Source: CAWCQC01 sp963819905
GTDB lineage: Bacteria; Actinomycetota; Thermoleophilia; Gaiellales; Gaiellaceae
Assembly (NCBI GenBank): GCA_963819905.1
Contig: CAWFXP010000010.1
Location: forward strand, 310,001 to 374,000
Direction of reading: 5' to 3'
Length of the DNA: 64,000 nt
Shown here: positions 16,114-24,436 of the stretch, piece by piece
Layout of the letters: each line of letters starts with the position of its first letter
Position numbering within the stretch: the first letter of the stretch is position 1
Notes under the pieces: generated by a model
Databases searched by the model: none
What the model saw: only the letters and a program-made list of their open reading frames with translations
Told to the model about the DNA's origin: nothing
Position numbers and translations under genes: made by a program

Positions 16114-17249
16114 TCGCCGCCGACACCACGCCGGCCGCCCCGTTGCAGGCGCCCCCAGCGATCATCGCTCCGGCGCGGAACCAGGTTTCGTTCGGCCGCT
16201 TCGTGGTTCGCCTCCCGGCCGGGACACGGCGGGTCGTCTTCGTCGTCGGCGGCCACCGCAAGGCCGCGAGGCCGGCGCACGGAGGCCGGGAAACGTTCCG
16301 GGTGCCCCTTCCCGCGCGCGACGTGAACGTTCGCATCGTCGCCGTCGACGCGCGCGGGCGCGAGCGCGCGTCGGCACAGGTGGGGCCCGTGTTCGGCCTG
16401 CCGCCGGCTGCGGCGCCGCGGCCGACCGGGTCCGTGCAGGAGGCAGTCCTCGCTCGGCGGCTGCGGAAGCTCCTCCGAGCCTATCCGGGCGCTGCGGGCG
16501 GCTACGTGAAGAATCTCGTCACCGGCAAGGGAGCCGCGTGGAATGCGAGGGCCCGCTTCCCGGCGGGCTCGACCCTGAAGCTCGCGATCGCCGTCGAGGC
16601 GCTGCGGAGCCTGCGCGGCCCGCCCGGCCGGGGATCGGGCCTGGACGGGCTCATGCGCGCGATGATCATCAGCTCGGACAACGCGGCCGCGAACCAGCTC
16701 GAGGTCGCCTTCGGGGGCTCGACGAGCGGCGGCTCGGCACGCGTCAACGCGATGATGCGCTCGCTCGGGCTCGTCGACAGCGAGATGTACGGCGGCTATG
16801 CGACCGAGAACCCCCGCGCCTCGGCGGCGATCCCGATCCGCGTCGACGAGCAGCCCTCGATCCAGGCCGGGAAGTACACGACCGCGGCCGACCTCGGCCG
16901 GCTCCTCCAATACGTGTATCTGGCCGCGGGCGGACGTGGGCCCCTCATCTCGACCTACGGCGGCTCGTTCTCACCCGCCGAAGCTCGCTACCTCCTCTAC
17001 CTGCTCGTCCACGTGACCGACGGCGGGAAGCTCGACCGGTACCTGCAGGGCGGTACGACGCTCGCCCACAAGGCCGGTTGGATCGCCACGGCTCGTCACG
17101 ACAACGGCATCGTGTTCTGGCCCGGCGGTGCATTCGTGGCGGCCGTGATGACCTACAGCCCGGGCGGCGCCGGCACGGCGTCGGACGTGCTCGCCGGCCG
17201 GATAGCGCGCAGCAGCCTCGACCGCTTTCGGGCTCTGCGCCGCGGCTGA
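16110..17249 (+). CDS. Class A beta-lactamase-fold serine hydrolase
   Basis: 379 residues. The C-terminal 270 residues carry the penicillin-recognising motifs: SxxK in FPAGSTLKLAIAVEAL, SDN in MIISSDNAAANQL, and a KTG-like KAG in LAHKAGWIATARHDNG. The N-terminal 100 residues form a beta-rich region with Pro-rich linkers. The family includes beta-lactamases and D,D-peptidases acting outside the membrane, yet no signal peptide is visible from GTG 16110, and the upstream frame is unlike one. It forms an operon with the UbiE/UbiA-like genes (GTGA overlap). Confidence 0.8.
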   Translation: MIAADTTPAAPLQAPPAIIAPARNQVSFGRFVVRLPAGTRRVVFVVGGHRKAARPAHGGRETFRVPLPARDVNVRIVAVDARGRERASAQVGPVFGLPPAAAPRPTGSVQEAVLARRLRKLLRAYPGAAGGYVKNLVTGKGAAWNARARFPAGSTLKLAIAVEALRSLRGPPGRGSGLDGLMRAMIISSDNAAANQLEVAFGGSTSGGSARVNAMMRSLGLVDSEMYGGYATENPRASAAIPIRVDEQPSIQAGKYTTAADLGRLLQYVYLAAGGRGPLISTYGGSFSPAEARYLLYLLVHVTDGGKLDRYLQGGTTLAHKAGWIATARHDNGIVFWPGGAFVAAVMTYSPGGAGTASDVLAGRIARSSLDRFRALRRG

Positions 17250-17276
17250 CGCCGCGCTCGCGCCTACCATGCGGGC

Positions 17277-18626
17277 ATGATCATCGCCGCCGAGATTGCG
17301 CTGGTCGTCGGCATCGTGATCGTGGCCGGCTCGTACGTCTGGCTCGTCTTCGGGCAGCCCGGCGAGCGTGTCCTCCTCGCCGCGCTCGGCGTCATCGTCG
17401 CTCTGGCCGGCTTCGCCGCAGTCGTGTTCGCCCTGGCCGTCGCAACGGGCCGATGGGACTGGGAGGCGCCGGCGGCGTGCTTCGGCGGCCTTGTCGCGGC
17501 GGCCGCGGCGCAGGCCGCGGCGCTCGGCCTCAGGCGAGCGCTTCGCCGCCTGCGCTCGGTCGAGGAGGAAGCAGACCTCGTCCTCGCAGAGCTTGACGCC
17601 GCGGTGTCGGCGGGCGCCGCGCGGCGGCTGAAGGAACTCGAGCGGACGCTCGCGCACGAGCGGGGCGAGACCGTGCACCTGCTGGCAGAGCAGGAGCGGC
17701 GGATCCGGGAGGAACGCCGGTCCGAAGCCGGGCGCGAGGCGGAGCAGGCGCGAGAGGACCTGGTCGCGTCGGTCGCCGCGAACCAGCGCCGCCTCGAAGA
17801 GCGGCTCAGCGCGTGGAGCTCGGACCTCGAGCGGTCGCAGCGCATGCTGAAGGCGCGCCTCGAGGACCTCGTCCGGCGCCAGGCTGACGCGCTCGCCGGG
17901 CACGAGACGCGGCTGGCCGACCACGCCAAGGAGGTCGAGACCCTGGAAGAGGAGCAGCAGACGGCGATTGCCAGGGTCAGGACGGATCTCGAGCGCCTCG
18001 TCGCCGAGGCGTCCGCCACGGCGCAGGCCGAGATCGAGACGCACGCCGCCGAACGCCGCCGTGCCCTCCACGAGGTCGGTGAACGGCTGAGGACGCGAGA
18101 GCGGGCGCTGCGGGAACAGATCGAGCGTGAAGAGGTCGAGGTTCGGGCACTGCTCGCGGGCGAGACCGCGGACGTCGAGCGGCGGGCGCTCGAACAGCTC
18201 GAGCGCCTTATGGACCGAGCGACCCTGCGCCTCAGCGAGGACGCCGAGCGCCGCTTCGACGCGCAGCTGCGCGAATCACGTGAGAGGACCGCCGACCGAC
18301 TCTCCCGTGAGCTCGAGCTGCAGATGGAGACCTTCTCGCGAAGCGCCGAGAAGGAGGTCGCCTCGCGGATCGCCGAGGCGGCACACGCGTCCGCCCTGAA
18401 GCTGCAACGCCAGATCGACGACGTCGTGCGGGCGGCCGAGGCCCAGACGACGCTGTCGAACGAGCGGATCCAGACGCTGAACGAGCGTCTCGAGCGCTCG
18501 CTCGAGCTCGCGAACGAGCGCCTTGCCGAGTTCGAGGCGAGCGTCGAACTCGAGGTGTCCGCGAAGCTCGGAGAGATCGAGCGGGCCCTGAGGGCCGCCG
18601 AGCAGAGCGTCGAGCGCAGCTCGTGA
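17277..18626 (+). CDS. Membrane-anchored long coiled-coil protein
   Basis: Not recognised by family. 449 residues: three hydrophobic segments in the first 85 (IALVVGIVIVAGSYVWLVF; VLLAALGVIVALAGFAAVVFALAV; ACFGGLVAAAAAQAAALGL), then about 350 residues of charged heptad-like sequence rich in Glu, Arg, Ala and Leu. Topology suggests a cytoplasmic coiled coil tethered to the membrane, as in some RmuC-like or cell-shape proteins; no RmuC nuclease domain is visible. ATG 17277 lies exactly six bases after TACCAT (17265-17270). Confidence 0.75.
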   Translation: MIIAAEIALVVGIVIVAGSYVWLVFGQPGERVLLAALGVIVALAGFAAVVFALAVATGRWDWEAPAACFGGLVAAAAAQAAALGLRRALRRLRSVEEEADLVLAELDAAVSAGAARRLKELERTLAHERGETVHLLAEQERRIREERRSEAGREAEQAREDLVASVAANQRRLEERLSAWSSDLERSQRMLKARLEDLVRRQADALAGHETRLADHAKEVETLEEEQQTAIARVRTDLERLVAEASATAQAEIETHAAERRRALHEVGERLRTRERALREQIEREEVEVRALLAGETADVERRALEQLERLMDRATLRLSEDAERRFDAQLRESRERTADRLSRELELQMETFSRSAEKEVASRIAEAAHASALKLQRQIDDVVRAAEAQTTLSNERIQTLNERLERSLELANERLAEFEASVELEVSAKLGEIERALRAAEQSVERSS

Positions 18627-18697
18627 CGAAATCCGCCTGCGGCGTGAACTTTCCCGCGCAGGGATCGTCCAACAGAGCGAGAACCACCTACGCTGAG

Positions 18698-18898
18698 ATG
18701 GAGGAGATGCAGACTCTCGAGCCAGGACAGGACGAGCAGGCGAAGGTCAACGGCTGGCGGCTTCACGTGCTGATCGAGGCCGGCTATCCGGTCGATGTCG
18801 CGGAGCGGATCGCAGACAGCGACGCAGACCTCCACGACGCGGTCGAGCTGCTCGAGCAGGGTTGCGCGGCCGTCGTCGCCGAGCAGATCCTCCTCTAG
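18698..18898 (+). CDS. Small conserved-type hypothetical protein, 66 residues
   Basis: Acidic soluble protein. The central segment WRLHVLIEAGYPVDVAERIAD, followed by HDAVELLEQGCAAVVAEQIL, looks like a two-helix unit with a conserved W-R-L-x-x-L-x-x-A-G-Y-P pattern. No function is known to me. The start is ambiguous: ATG 18698, ATG 18707, or GTG 18623, which overlaps the upstream stop by four bases. TACGCT at 18689-18694 argues against the longest form. Confidence 0.6.
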   Translation: MEEMQTLEPGQDEQAKVNGWRLHVLIEAGYPVDVAERIADSDADLHDAVELLEQGCAAVVAEQILL

Positions 18899-18959
18899 GG
18901 CTCGCAGCGATCCGGGCGAGGCAAGCGACCCTCGGCCCTCGATGGGCTAGGGTCAGGTC

Positions 18960-20177
18960 GTGAAGCCCGAGCCCGTCCTCTACGGCGACAAACGCGTCTA
19001 TCCGGTCTCTGCGTTCAACCGTGGAGTCGCCTCCTACCTCGAGCGACTGCCCACCGTCTGGGTGGAGGGCGAGATCACCGAGCTTCGTCGCCAGCCGGGC
19101 TGGCAGCGCGTCTTCTTCACGCTGAAGGACCTCGAGGGACCGGCGGTCGTGCCGGTTTCGATGGCGCGAACCGCCTTCGACGGCCTCCGGCTCGACCTCG
19201 CCGACGGCGACCGGGTGCACGTCTTCGCGCGGCCCGAGCTGTGGGAGACCCGAGGCGTGTTCCAGCTACGCGCTCTCACCATCGAGCCCTTCGGCGAGGG
19301 CGCCCTCCTCGTGCGGCTCGAGCGGCTGAAGCGCACCCTCGCGGCAGAAGGCCTGTTCGCGGCAGACCGCAAGCGCCCGCTCCCCTTCATCCCACAGCGG
19401 ATCGGGCTCGTCACGGGCAACGACGCGGCCGCCAAGCACGACGTCCTCACGACGGTGACCACGCGCTTTCCGCCGGCCCGGCTCCTCGTCGCCGAGACCT
19501 CGGTGCAGGGCTACCGGGCGGCGGAGCGCATCGCGGAGGCGCTGCGCTCTGTCTGCGCCGCCGGTGTCGACGTCATCGTCCTCGCACGGGGCGGCGGCAG
19601 CTTCGAGGACTTGCTTCCGTTCAGCGACGAGCGCCTCGTCCGCGCCGTCGCCGCCTGTCCGGTGCCCGTCGTCTCGGCGGTAGGACACGAGCAGGATACG
19701 CCGCTCTGCGACCTGGCGGCCGACGCCCGCGCCTCGACGCCGACCGGGGCTGCCCGGCTGGTGGTGCCCGACTGGCACGAGCTGCTCGCGCGGCTCGAAC
19801 GCGATCGAACGGCCCTGTCGCGGTGCCTCCGACGCCGGGTCGAGCGCGGGAGGCAGGACGTGGGGCGCGAGCGCCTGCGCCTCGCGCAGGCGCCGTCCAC
19901 CCTCCTCGAGCGCAAGCGGTCGGTGCTCGCAGGCGGCCGCACCCGCCTGTCGCGCGCGCCGCGCCTTGCGCTGGAGCGCGGAAGGAGCCGACTGGACGGC
20001 CTGGCCGGGCGTCTCGCGGCGCTCTCGCCGGCGGCCACGCTGAAGCGTGGCTACGCCATCGTGCGCTCGGACGGGAGCGTCGTACGCGAGGGCCGGGCGC
20101 TGTCCCCCGGCAACGCCGTCGAGGTCGAGCTCGCGAAGGGCGGCTTCGCCGCCCGCGTCGAGGAGGTCCGCGAATGA
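18960..20177 (+). CDS. xseA: Exodeoxyribonuclease VII large subunit
   Basis: 405 residues. The N-terminal OB-fold (VYPVSAFNRGVASYLERL, VWVEGEITELRR, RVFFTLKD) binds single-stranded DNA. The catalytic core has IGLVTGNDAAAKHDVLTT, VLARGGGSFEDLLPFSDERLVRA and SAVGHEQDTPLCDLAADARASTPTGAA. A C-terminal coiled-coil region follows, ending in LKRGYAIVRSDG. With XseB it degrades ssDNA in repair. GTG 18960 lies exactly six bases after TAGGGT (18948-18953). The stop overlaps xseB by four bases. Confidence 0.96.
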   Translation: MKPEPVLYGDKRVYPVSAFNRGVASYLERLPTVWVEGEITELRRQPGWQRVFFTLKDLEGPAVVPVSMARTAFDGLRLDLADGDRVHVFARPELWETRGVFQLRALTIEPFGEGALLVRLERLKRTLAAEGLFAADRKRPLPFIPQRIGLVTGNDAAAKHDVLTTVTTRFPPARLLVAETSVQGYRAAERIAEALRSVCAAGVDVIVLARGGGSFEDLLPFSDERLVRAVAACPVPVVSAVGHEQDTPLCDLAADARASTPTGAARLVVPDWHELLARLERDRTALSRCLRRRVERGRQDVGRERLRLAQAPSTLLERKRSVLAGGRTRLSRAPRLALERGRSRLDGLAGRLAALSPAATLKRGYAIVRSDGSVVREGRALSPGNAVEVELAKGGFAARVEEVRE

Positions 20178-20386
20178 GCGAGGAGCTGACCTTCGAGCAG
20201 GCACGGGACGAGCTGGAGCGGATTCTGGCGAAGCTCGAGAGCGGTGAGGCCGGGCTCGAAGACGCGGTCGGCCTGTGGGAGCGGGGCGAGGAGCTCTACC
20301 GGTACTGCCTCGCGAAGCTCGATGCAGCCCAGGGCAGGATCGACGAGCTCGGAAAGGAGAGCGAGGGAGACGGCGCGGACGGCTGA
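20174..20386 (+). CDS. xseB: Exodeoxyribonuclease VII small subunit
   Basis: 70 residues, the usual size. LTFEQARDELERILAKLESGEAGLEDAVGLWERG is a classic XseB helical pair, followed by the acidic tail. Several copies bind one XseA. ATG 20174 overlaps the xseA stop (ATGA), so the subunits are translationally coupled. Confidence 0.95.
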   Translation: MSEELTFEQARDELERILAKLESGEAGLEDAVGLWERGEELYRYCLAKLDAAQGRIDELGKESEGDGADG

Positions 20387-20399
20387 TAGCCTCCGCCGC

Positions 20400-20939
20400 A
20401 TGCCCAAGAAGATCTCGTTTCACCAGGCGCTGAACGCGCACATCGGCCGCGAGTATGCGGCCCAGCAGCAGTACATCGCGATCGCTGTGTACTTCGACGA
20501 CCTGACGCTTCCCCAGCTCGCCGCCCACTTCTACCGGCAGGCGCTCGAGGAGCGCAACCACGCGATGATGATGGTTCAGTACCTCCTCGACCGAAACCAG
20601 GCCGTCACGGTCCCCGGCGTCGACGCGCCGAAGACGAGCTTCGAGAACACCGTCGAGCCGGTCGCCCTCGCCCTCGAGCAGGAGCGCACGGTCACCCGGC
20701 AGATCTCCGAGCTCATGGGGCTTGCCAGGGCCGAGAGCGACTACGTCGCCGAGGAGTTCCTCCAGTGGTTCCTGAAGGAGCAGCTCGAGGAGGAGTCGAG
20801 CATGTCCGACCTGCTCGACACCGTCGAGCGTGCAAGCGAGACGAACATCCTGCTGGCCGAGTCGTTCCTCGCCCGCGAGCAGGTCGGTGACGCCGGGCAG
20901 GCGCCCTACGCACCGCGCGCCGCAGGCGGCGCGCTGTAG
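20400..20939 (+). CDS. ftn: Ferritin-like iron-storage protein
   Basis: 179 residues, four-helix bundle. Ferroxidase ligands appear in ALNAHIGREYAAQQQYIA (Glu near residue 17), QALEERNHAMMMVQYL (ExxxH), LEQERTVTRQI and FLQWFLKEQLEEE. This pattern is of prokaryotic ferritin (non-haem); no conserved haem-binding Met of Bfr is obvious. It oxidises and stores iron and limits Fenton chemistry. ATG 20400 lies seven bases after TAGCCT, so it has its own promoter 13 bp after xseB. A strong terminator follows at 20978-21011. Confidence 0.9.
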   Translation: MPKKISFHQALNAHIGREYAAQQQYIAIAVYFDDLTLPQLAAHFYRQALEERNHAMMMVQYLLDRNQAVTVPGVDAPKTSFENTVEPVALALEQERTVTRQISELMGLARAESDYVAEEFLQWFLKEQLEEESSMSDLLDTVERASETNILLAESFLAREQVGDAGQAPYAPRAAGGAL

Positions 20940-20977
20940 CAGGAGCGCCCCGGCTCGAGCAAGCCCGGAACCGCGCC

Positions 20978-21011
20978 GGGCCGGGGACGAGGTCGCCCTC
21001 GTCCCCGGCCC
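20978..21011. terminator. Perfect 15-bp hairpin between convergent genes
   Basis: GGGCCGGGGACGAGG, a TCGC loop and the exact complement CCTCGTCCCCGGCCC. It lies between the ferritin stop (plus) and the MFS stop (minus). There is no U-tract, as is usual in high-GC actinobacteria, so it would act as a bidirectional I-shaped terminator. Confidence 0.8.
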
Positions 21012-21021
21012 AAGTCGTGTG

Positions 21022-22458
21022 CTAGCCGGCCGAGGCCGAGGCCGGCGCCGCGTGGCCGACGAGCCCCGGCTCGCGCTTCACCAGCACGAGGGAGGCGAGA
21101 AGCCCCAGCGCGGCCACTGCCGTGCCCGCCCAGAAGGCGACCTGGAAGCCGTCGGTCATCGCCACCGGGACGGCATCGCCGCCGGCGACCGCATCGGAGG
21201 TCACCGACGTCGCGATCGCCGAGAGCGCCGCGATCCCCAGCGCGCCACCGATCTGCTGCGTCGTGTTGATCAGCCCCGACGCGAGGCCCGCCTCCTGCTC
21301 CCGGACACCGGTCAGCCCGCCGATCGAGATCGCGACGTAGGCGAACGGCATCCCGAGCCCGATCAGCAGCAGTCCGGGCAGGAGGTCGGCGACGTACGAG
21401 CCCTGCGGCGAGATCTGCGTGAAGTACGCGATCCCGACCGTCATGATCGCCATCCCCGCCACCAGCACGGGCTTGATGCCGATGCGGTTCACGAGCTGCG
21501 CCGCGACGTTGGCCCAGATGATCGCGGTACCCGCGCAGGCGAGGTATGCGATCCCGGTCTCCATCGCCGAGTAGCCGAGAACCTGCTGCATGTACAGCGT
21601 GAGCAGGAGGAACATGCTGAACAGCATCGTCCCCATCAGGAAGGCGGCCACGTTCGAGCCGGTCAGGGTCCGCAGCTTGAAGATCGAGAACGGCACCAGC
21701 GGTGCGCGGTTCCGAAGCTCCCAGGCGGCGAAGCCCGCCAGCAGGACGAGAGAGCCGACGAACAGGGAGATCGTCTGCCAGGACGCCCAACCGAGCTCGT
21801 TCGCCTGCGTGATGCCGTAGACCAGCGCCACGAGCCCGCTCGTGACGAGGAACGCGCCCATGGCGTCGAAGCGCCGGACACGGAGGTCGCGGCTCTCGTT
21901 CAGCAGCATCGGCGCCAGAGCCAGGCCGAGCATGCCGACCGGGATGTTGACGAAGAAGATCCACTCCCACGAGAGGGCGTCGGTGAGAAGCCCGCCGAGG
22001 AGCACGCCCGCGGCCGCTCCGAAGCCGCCGACGGCGCCCCATGCGCCGAGCGCGATGTTCCGCTCCCGGCCTTCGGCGAAGGTCGTCATCAGGATCGCGA
22101 GAGCGGCGGGCGAGATGATGGCGGCACCGAGGCCCTGGATGGCCCGGCTGCCGATCAGCGAGGCCTCGTCCCAGGAGAGCCCGCAGAGGAGCGATCCGAC
22201 CGTGAAGACGGCCAGACCGATCAGGAACAGCTTGCGGCGACCGATGATGTCCGCCATGCGTCCGCCGAGCAGCAGGAAGCCGCCGAAGATGAGCGCGTAG
22301 GCGCTGATGACCCACTGCAGGTTCTCCTGTGAGAAGCCGAGGTCGACCTGGATCGAGGGAAGCGCCACGTTGACGATCGCAATGTCCAGGATGACCATGA
22401 ACTGCACCGCGCACAGGAGCGCCAGCGCGAGCCACTTTCGTCGAGCAGAGGCGATCAT
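21022..22458 (-). CDS. MFS exporter, DHA2 family (14 TM)
   Basis: 478 residues. LDIAIVNVALPSIQVDLGFS, the motif A region LLLGGRMADIIGRRKLFLIG, SRAIQGLGAAIISPAALAIL and the motif C-like AAAGVLLGGLLTDALSWEWIFFVNIPVG define an EmrB/QacA-type drug exporter. Start ATG 22458 is preceded by GGAAGGAAAACC, a clear Shine-Dalgarno, so unlike most neighbours it is leadered. It converges on the ferritin gene across the 15-bp hairpin. No regulator gene is adjacent and the substrate is unknown. Confidence 0.9.
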   Translation of the reverse strand: MIASARRKWLALALLCAVQFMVILDIAIVNVALPSIQVDLGFSQENLQWVISAYALIFGGFLLLGGRMADIIGRRKLFLIGLAVFTVGSLLCGLSWDEASLIGSRAIQGLGAAIISPAALAILMTTFAEGRERNIALGAWGAVGGFGAAAGVLLGGLLTDALSWEWIFFVNIPVGMLGLALAPMLLNESRDLRVRRFDAMGAFLVTSGLVALVYGITQANELGWASWQTISLFVGSLVLLAGFAAWELRNRAPLVPFSIFKLRTLTGSNVAAFLMGTMLFSMFLLLTLYMQQVLGYSAMETGIAYLACAGTAIIWANVAAQLVNRIGIKPVLVAGMAIMTVGIAYFTQISPQGSYVADLLPGLLLIGLGMPFAYVAISIGGLTGVREQEAGLASGLINTTQQIGGALGIAALSAIATSVTSDAVAGGDAVPVAMTDGFQVAFWAGTAVAALGLLASLVLVKREPGLVGHAAPASASAG

Positions 22459-22556
22459 GGTTTTCCTTCCGTCGAGAGTTCGAGTGCCTTCGCATGGTCG
22501 CGCCGACGGAGGCCCGCCGGAAGGGAGCTAGCGCGAGGCGCCGGGTACGGGAAGCT

Positions 22557-23384
22557 CTACTGTCCGCCCGAGCCCAGGAACGCCGTTTTCAGAACGTCGC
22601 TCGAGGCGCCGTGCGCTGCGTAGCCGGAGGTGCCCTCGGACAGGAGCTCGCGAGCGCCCTCGAGCAGCGCTCCGTAGGCCGAGCTTGCGAGGAGGCTGCC
22701 GGTCGAGACCCGGCGGACACCGACCGCGGCGAGCTCGCCAACGCTCGGCGCAGCCGACAGCGCGAGCACGTTGACGGGCGCTCCGACCGCTTTCACGAGG
22801 GCGCCGATCTGGTCGACGTCCGTGAGCCCGGGCGCGTAGAGCACGTCCGCGCCCGCCTCCCGGTAGGCGACGAGCCTGGCCAGCGTGTCGTCGAAGTCGT
22901 CGACTCCGCGGATGTGGTTCTCGGCGCGCCCGGTGAGGACGAGCGGGGGATCGAGGCGGCCCGCCGCCTCGGCGGCGAGGGCGACGTTCGCCGCAGCCGA
23001 CTCGACGTCGTCGATTCGCCCCGCGACCGGGTCGTAGTCCTCGATCGAGCAGCCCGCCGCGCCGGCAGCCGCCAGCAGCGCCACCGTCTCGGCCACGCCG
23101 CCGGAATCGTCCGGATAGCAGCGCTCGCTGTCGACGTTCAGCGGCAGGCTCGTCGACGCGCTGACGGCGGCGACGTGCGCGACCAGCTCGTCCCGCGAGA
23201 CGCTCTGGTCGAGCTTGCCGAGCGACCAGGCGAAGCCTGCGCTCGTCGTCGCGAGCGCCTCGAATCCGCACGACTCGAGCAGACGGGCCGAGCCGACGTC
23301 CCAGGGGTTCGGCATGACGAACAGCTGCTCCCGCTCGTGCAGCGCTCGGAAGCTCGCACGTCGATCGCGTGCTGCGACGCTCAT
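22557..23384 (-). CDS. Isocitrate lyase/PEP mutase superfamily protein
   Basis: 275-residue TIM-barrel enzyme. FVMPNPWDVGSARLLESCGFEALATTSAG is the typical opening of the PEPM/ICL family. The Mg-binding LNVDSERCYPDD and CSIEDYDP follow, then LVLTGRAENH and ADVLYAPGL. The C-K-K-C-G-H loop of true isocitrate lyases is absent, so it may be an oxaloacetate decarboxylase-, methylisocitrate lyase- or phosphonopyruvate hydrolase-like enzyme. ATG 23384 has TAGGCT eight bases upstream. It lies 11 bp after the glycerate kinase stop, on the same strand. Confidence 0.85.
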   Translation of the reverse strand: MSVAARDRRASFRALHEREQLFVMPNPWDVGSARLLESCGFEALATTSAGFAWSLGKLDQSVSRDELVAHVAAVSASTSLPLNVDSERCYPDDSGGVAETVALLAAAGAAGCSIEDYDPVAGRIDDVESAAANVALAAEAAGRLDPPLVLTGRAENHIRGVDDFDDTLARLVAYREAGADVLYAPGLTDVDQIGALVKAVGAPVNVLALSAAPSVGELAAVGVRRVSTGSLLASSAYGALLEGARELLSEGTSGYAAHGASSDVLKTAFLGSGGQ

Positions 23385-23395
23385 CGGCGGCGAGC

Positions 23396-24436
23396 CTAGC
23401 GAAGGTCGCGTTGCCCGCGCCGGCTGCGCCGCTGCCCGTCGAGCGAGGTGACCAGCCTGCCGACCCCCTCGCCGAGGAGGACGAGGTCGTCCCGTGCCCG
23501 CTCACGCCTCCCGCTGAGGGGAAGCACGGTCGTGGCGCCGAGCCGGTAGAGCCCGCGAACGCCGCCCCTGATACGGCCGCCGAAGACGATGCACGGTACG
23601 CCTGTCGAGTTGCACGCCGACGCGACCCCGGCCGGGACCTTGCCCGACGGCGAGGTCCGGTCGATCGTCCCTTCGCCGGTGATCGCGAGGACGGCGCCTC
23701 GGAGACGTTCGCGGAAGCCGACGGCCTCCAGCACGAGGTCGATCCCGGATACGAGCTCGGCTCCGAGGGCAGCGAGGGCGGCGCCGAGCCCTCCTGCTGC
23801 TCCGGCGCCGGGCAGCTCGGCGAACGGCCCGAGCTCCTCCATATCGGCAAGTCGCCGCTCCAGCTCCTCGACCTGCGCCGGCGTCGCCCCCTTCTGCGGG
23901 CCGAACGCGCGCGCCGCACCGCGCGGCCCGAGGAGCGGATTCGTCACGTCACAGGCCACGCGCAGGCGTACCCCGTCGAGCCGATCGGCCTGCAGCGCCG
24001 CCCGCAGGCCCTCCCCGCCGTCGACCGTCGCGCTGCCGCCGAGCGTGACGAGGATCTCGGACGCGCCGCCCGCAACCGCAGCCCGGATCAGCTCCCCGAG
24101 CCCCGCCGAGGAGGTGCGAAGCGGGTCACGCTCGCCGGGCGCGAGGCGCCCGAGCCCGATCGCCTCTGCCGACTCGACGACAGCAGTCCTCCCGTCGGGA
24201 AGGAGGAGAAAGCGCGCGTCGACCGGCCTCTCGAGCGGGTCGGAGACGAGCGCGTGCCGCCAGCTGCCGCCGAGTACCGATTGGAGCGCGGCAGCGGTTC
24301 CTTCGCCGCCGTCGCCGAGAGGGACCTCGTCCGGCTCGATTCCGCCGACCCGGGCGAGCCCGCGCGCGAGCGCGGCTGCCGCATCCTGCGCCGACAGCAC
24401 CCCCTTGAGGCTGTCGGGGCAGCAGACGACCTTCAC
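23396..24436 (-). CDS. garK: Glycerate kinase, GarK family
   Basis: 346 residues. VVCCPDSLKGVLSAQDAAAALARG, VPLGDGGEGTAAAL, VTLGGSATVDGGEGL, GPQKGATPAQVEELE and ITGEGTIDRTSPSGKVPAGV are consecutive signatures of the GlxK/GarK family, which phosphorylates D-glycerate. GTG 24436 overlaps the upstream flippase stop by four bases. The basic C-terminal tail (QRRSRRGQRDLR) is an unconserved extension. Next to a PEP mutase-like gene it could link glycerate to the PEP/pyruvate pool; its coupling to envelope genes is unusual. Confidence 0.93.
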   Translation of the reverse strand: MKVVCCPDSLKGVLSAQDAAAALARGLARVGGIEPDEVPLGDGGEGTAAALQSVLGGSWRHALVSDPLERPVDARFLLLPDGRTAVVESAEAIGLGRLAPGERDPLRTSSAGLGELIRAAVAGGASEILVTLGGSATVDGGEGLRAALQADRLDGVRLRVACDVTNPLLGPRGAARAFGPQKGATPAQVEELERRLADMEELGPFAELPGAGAAGGLGAALAALGAELVSGIDLVLEAVGFRERLRGAVLAITGEGTIDRTSPSGKVPAGVASACNSTGVPCIVFGGRIRGGVRGLYRLGATTVLPLSGRRERARDDLVLLGEGVGRLVTSLDGQRRSRRGQRDLR

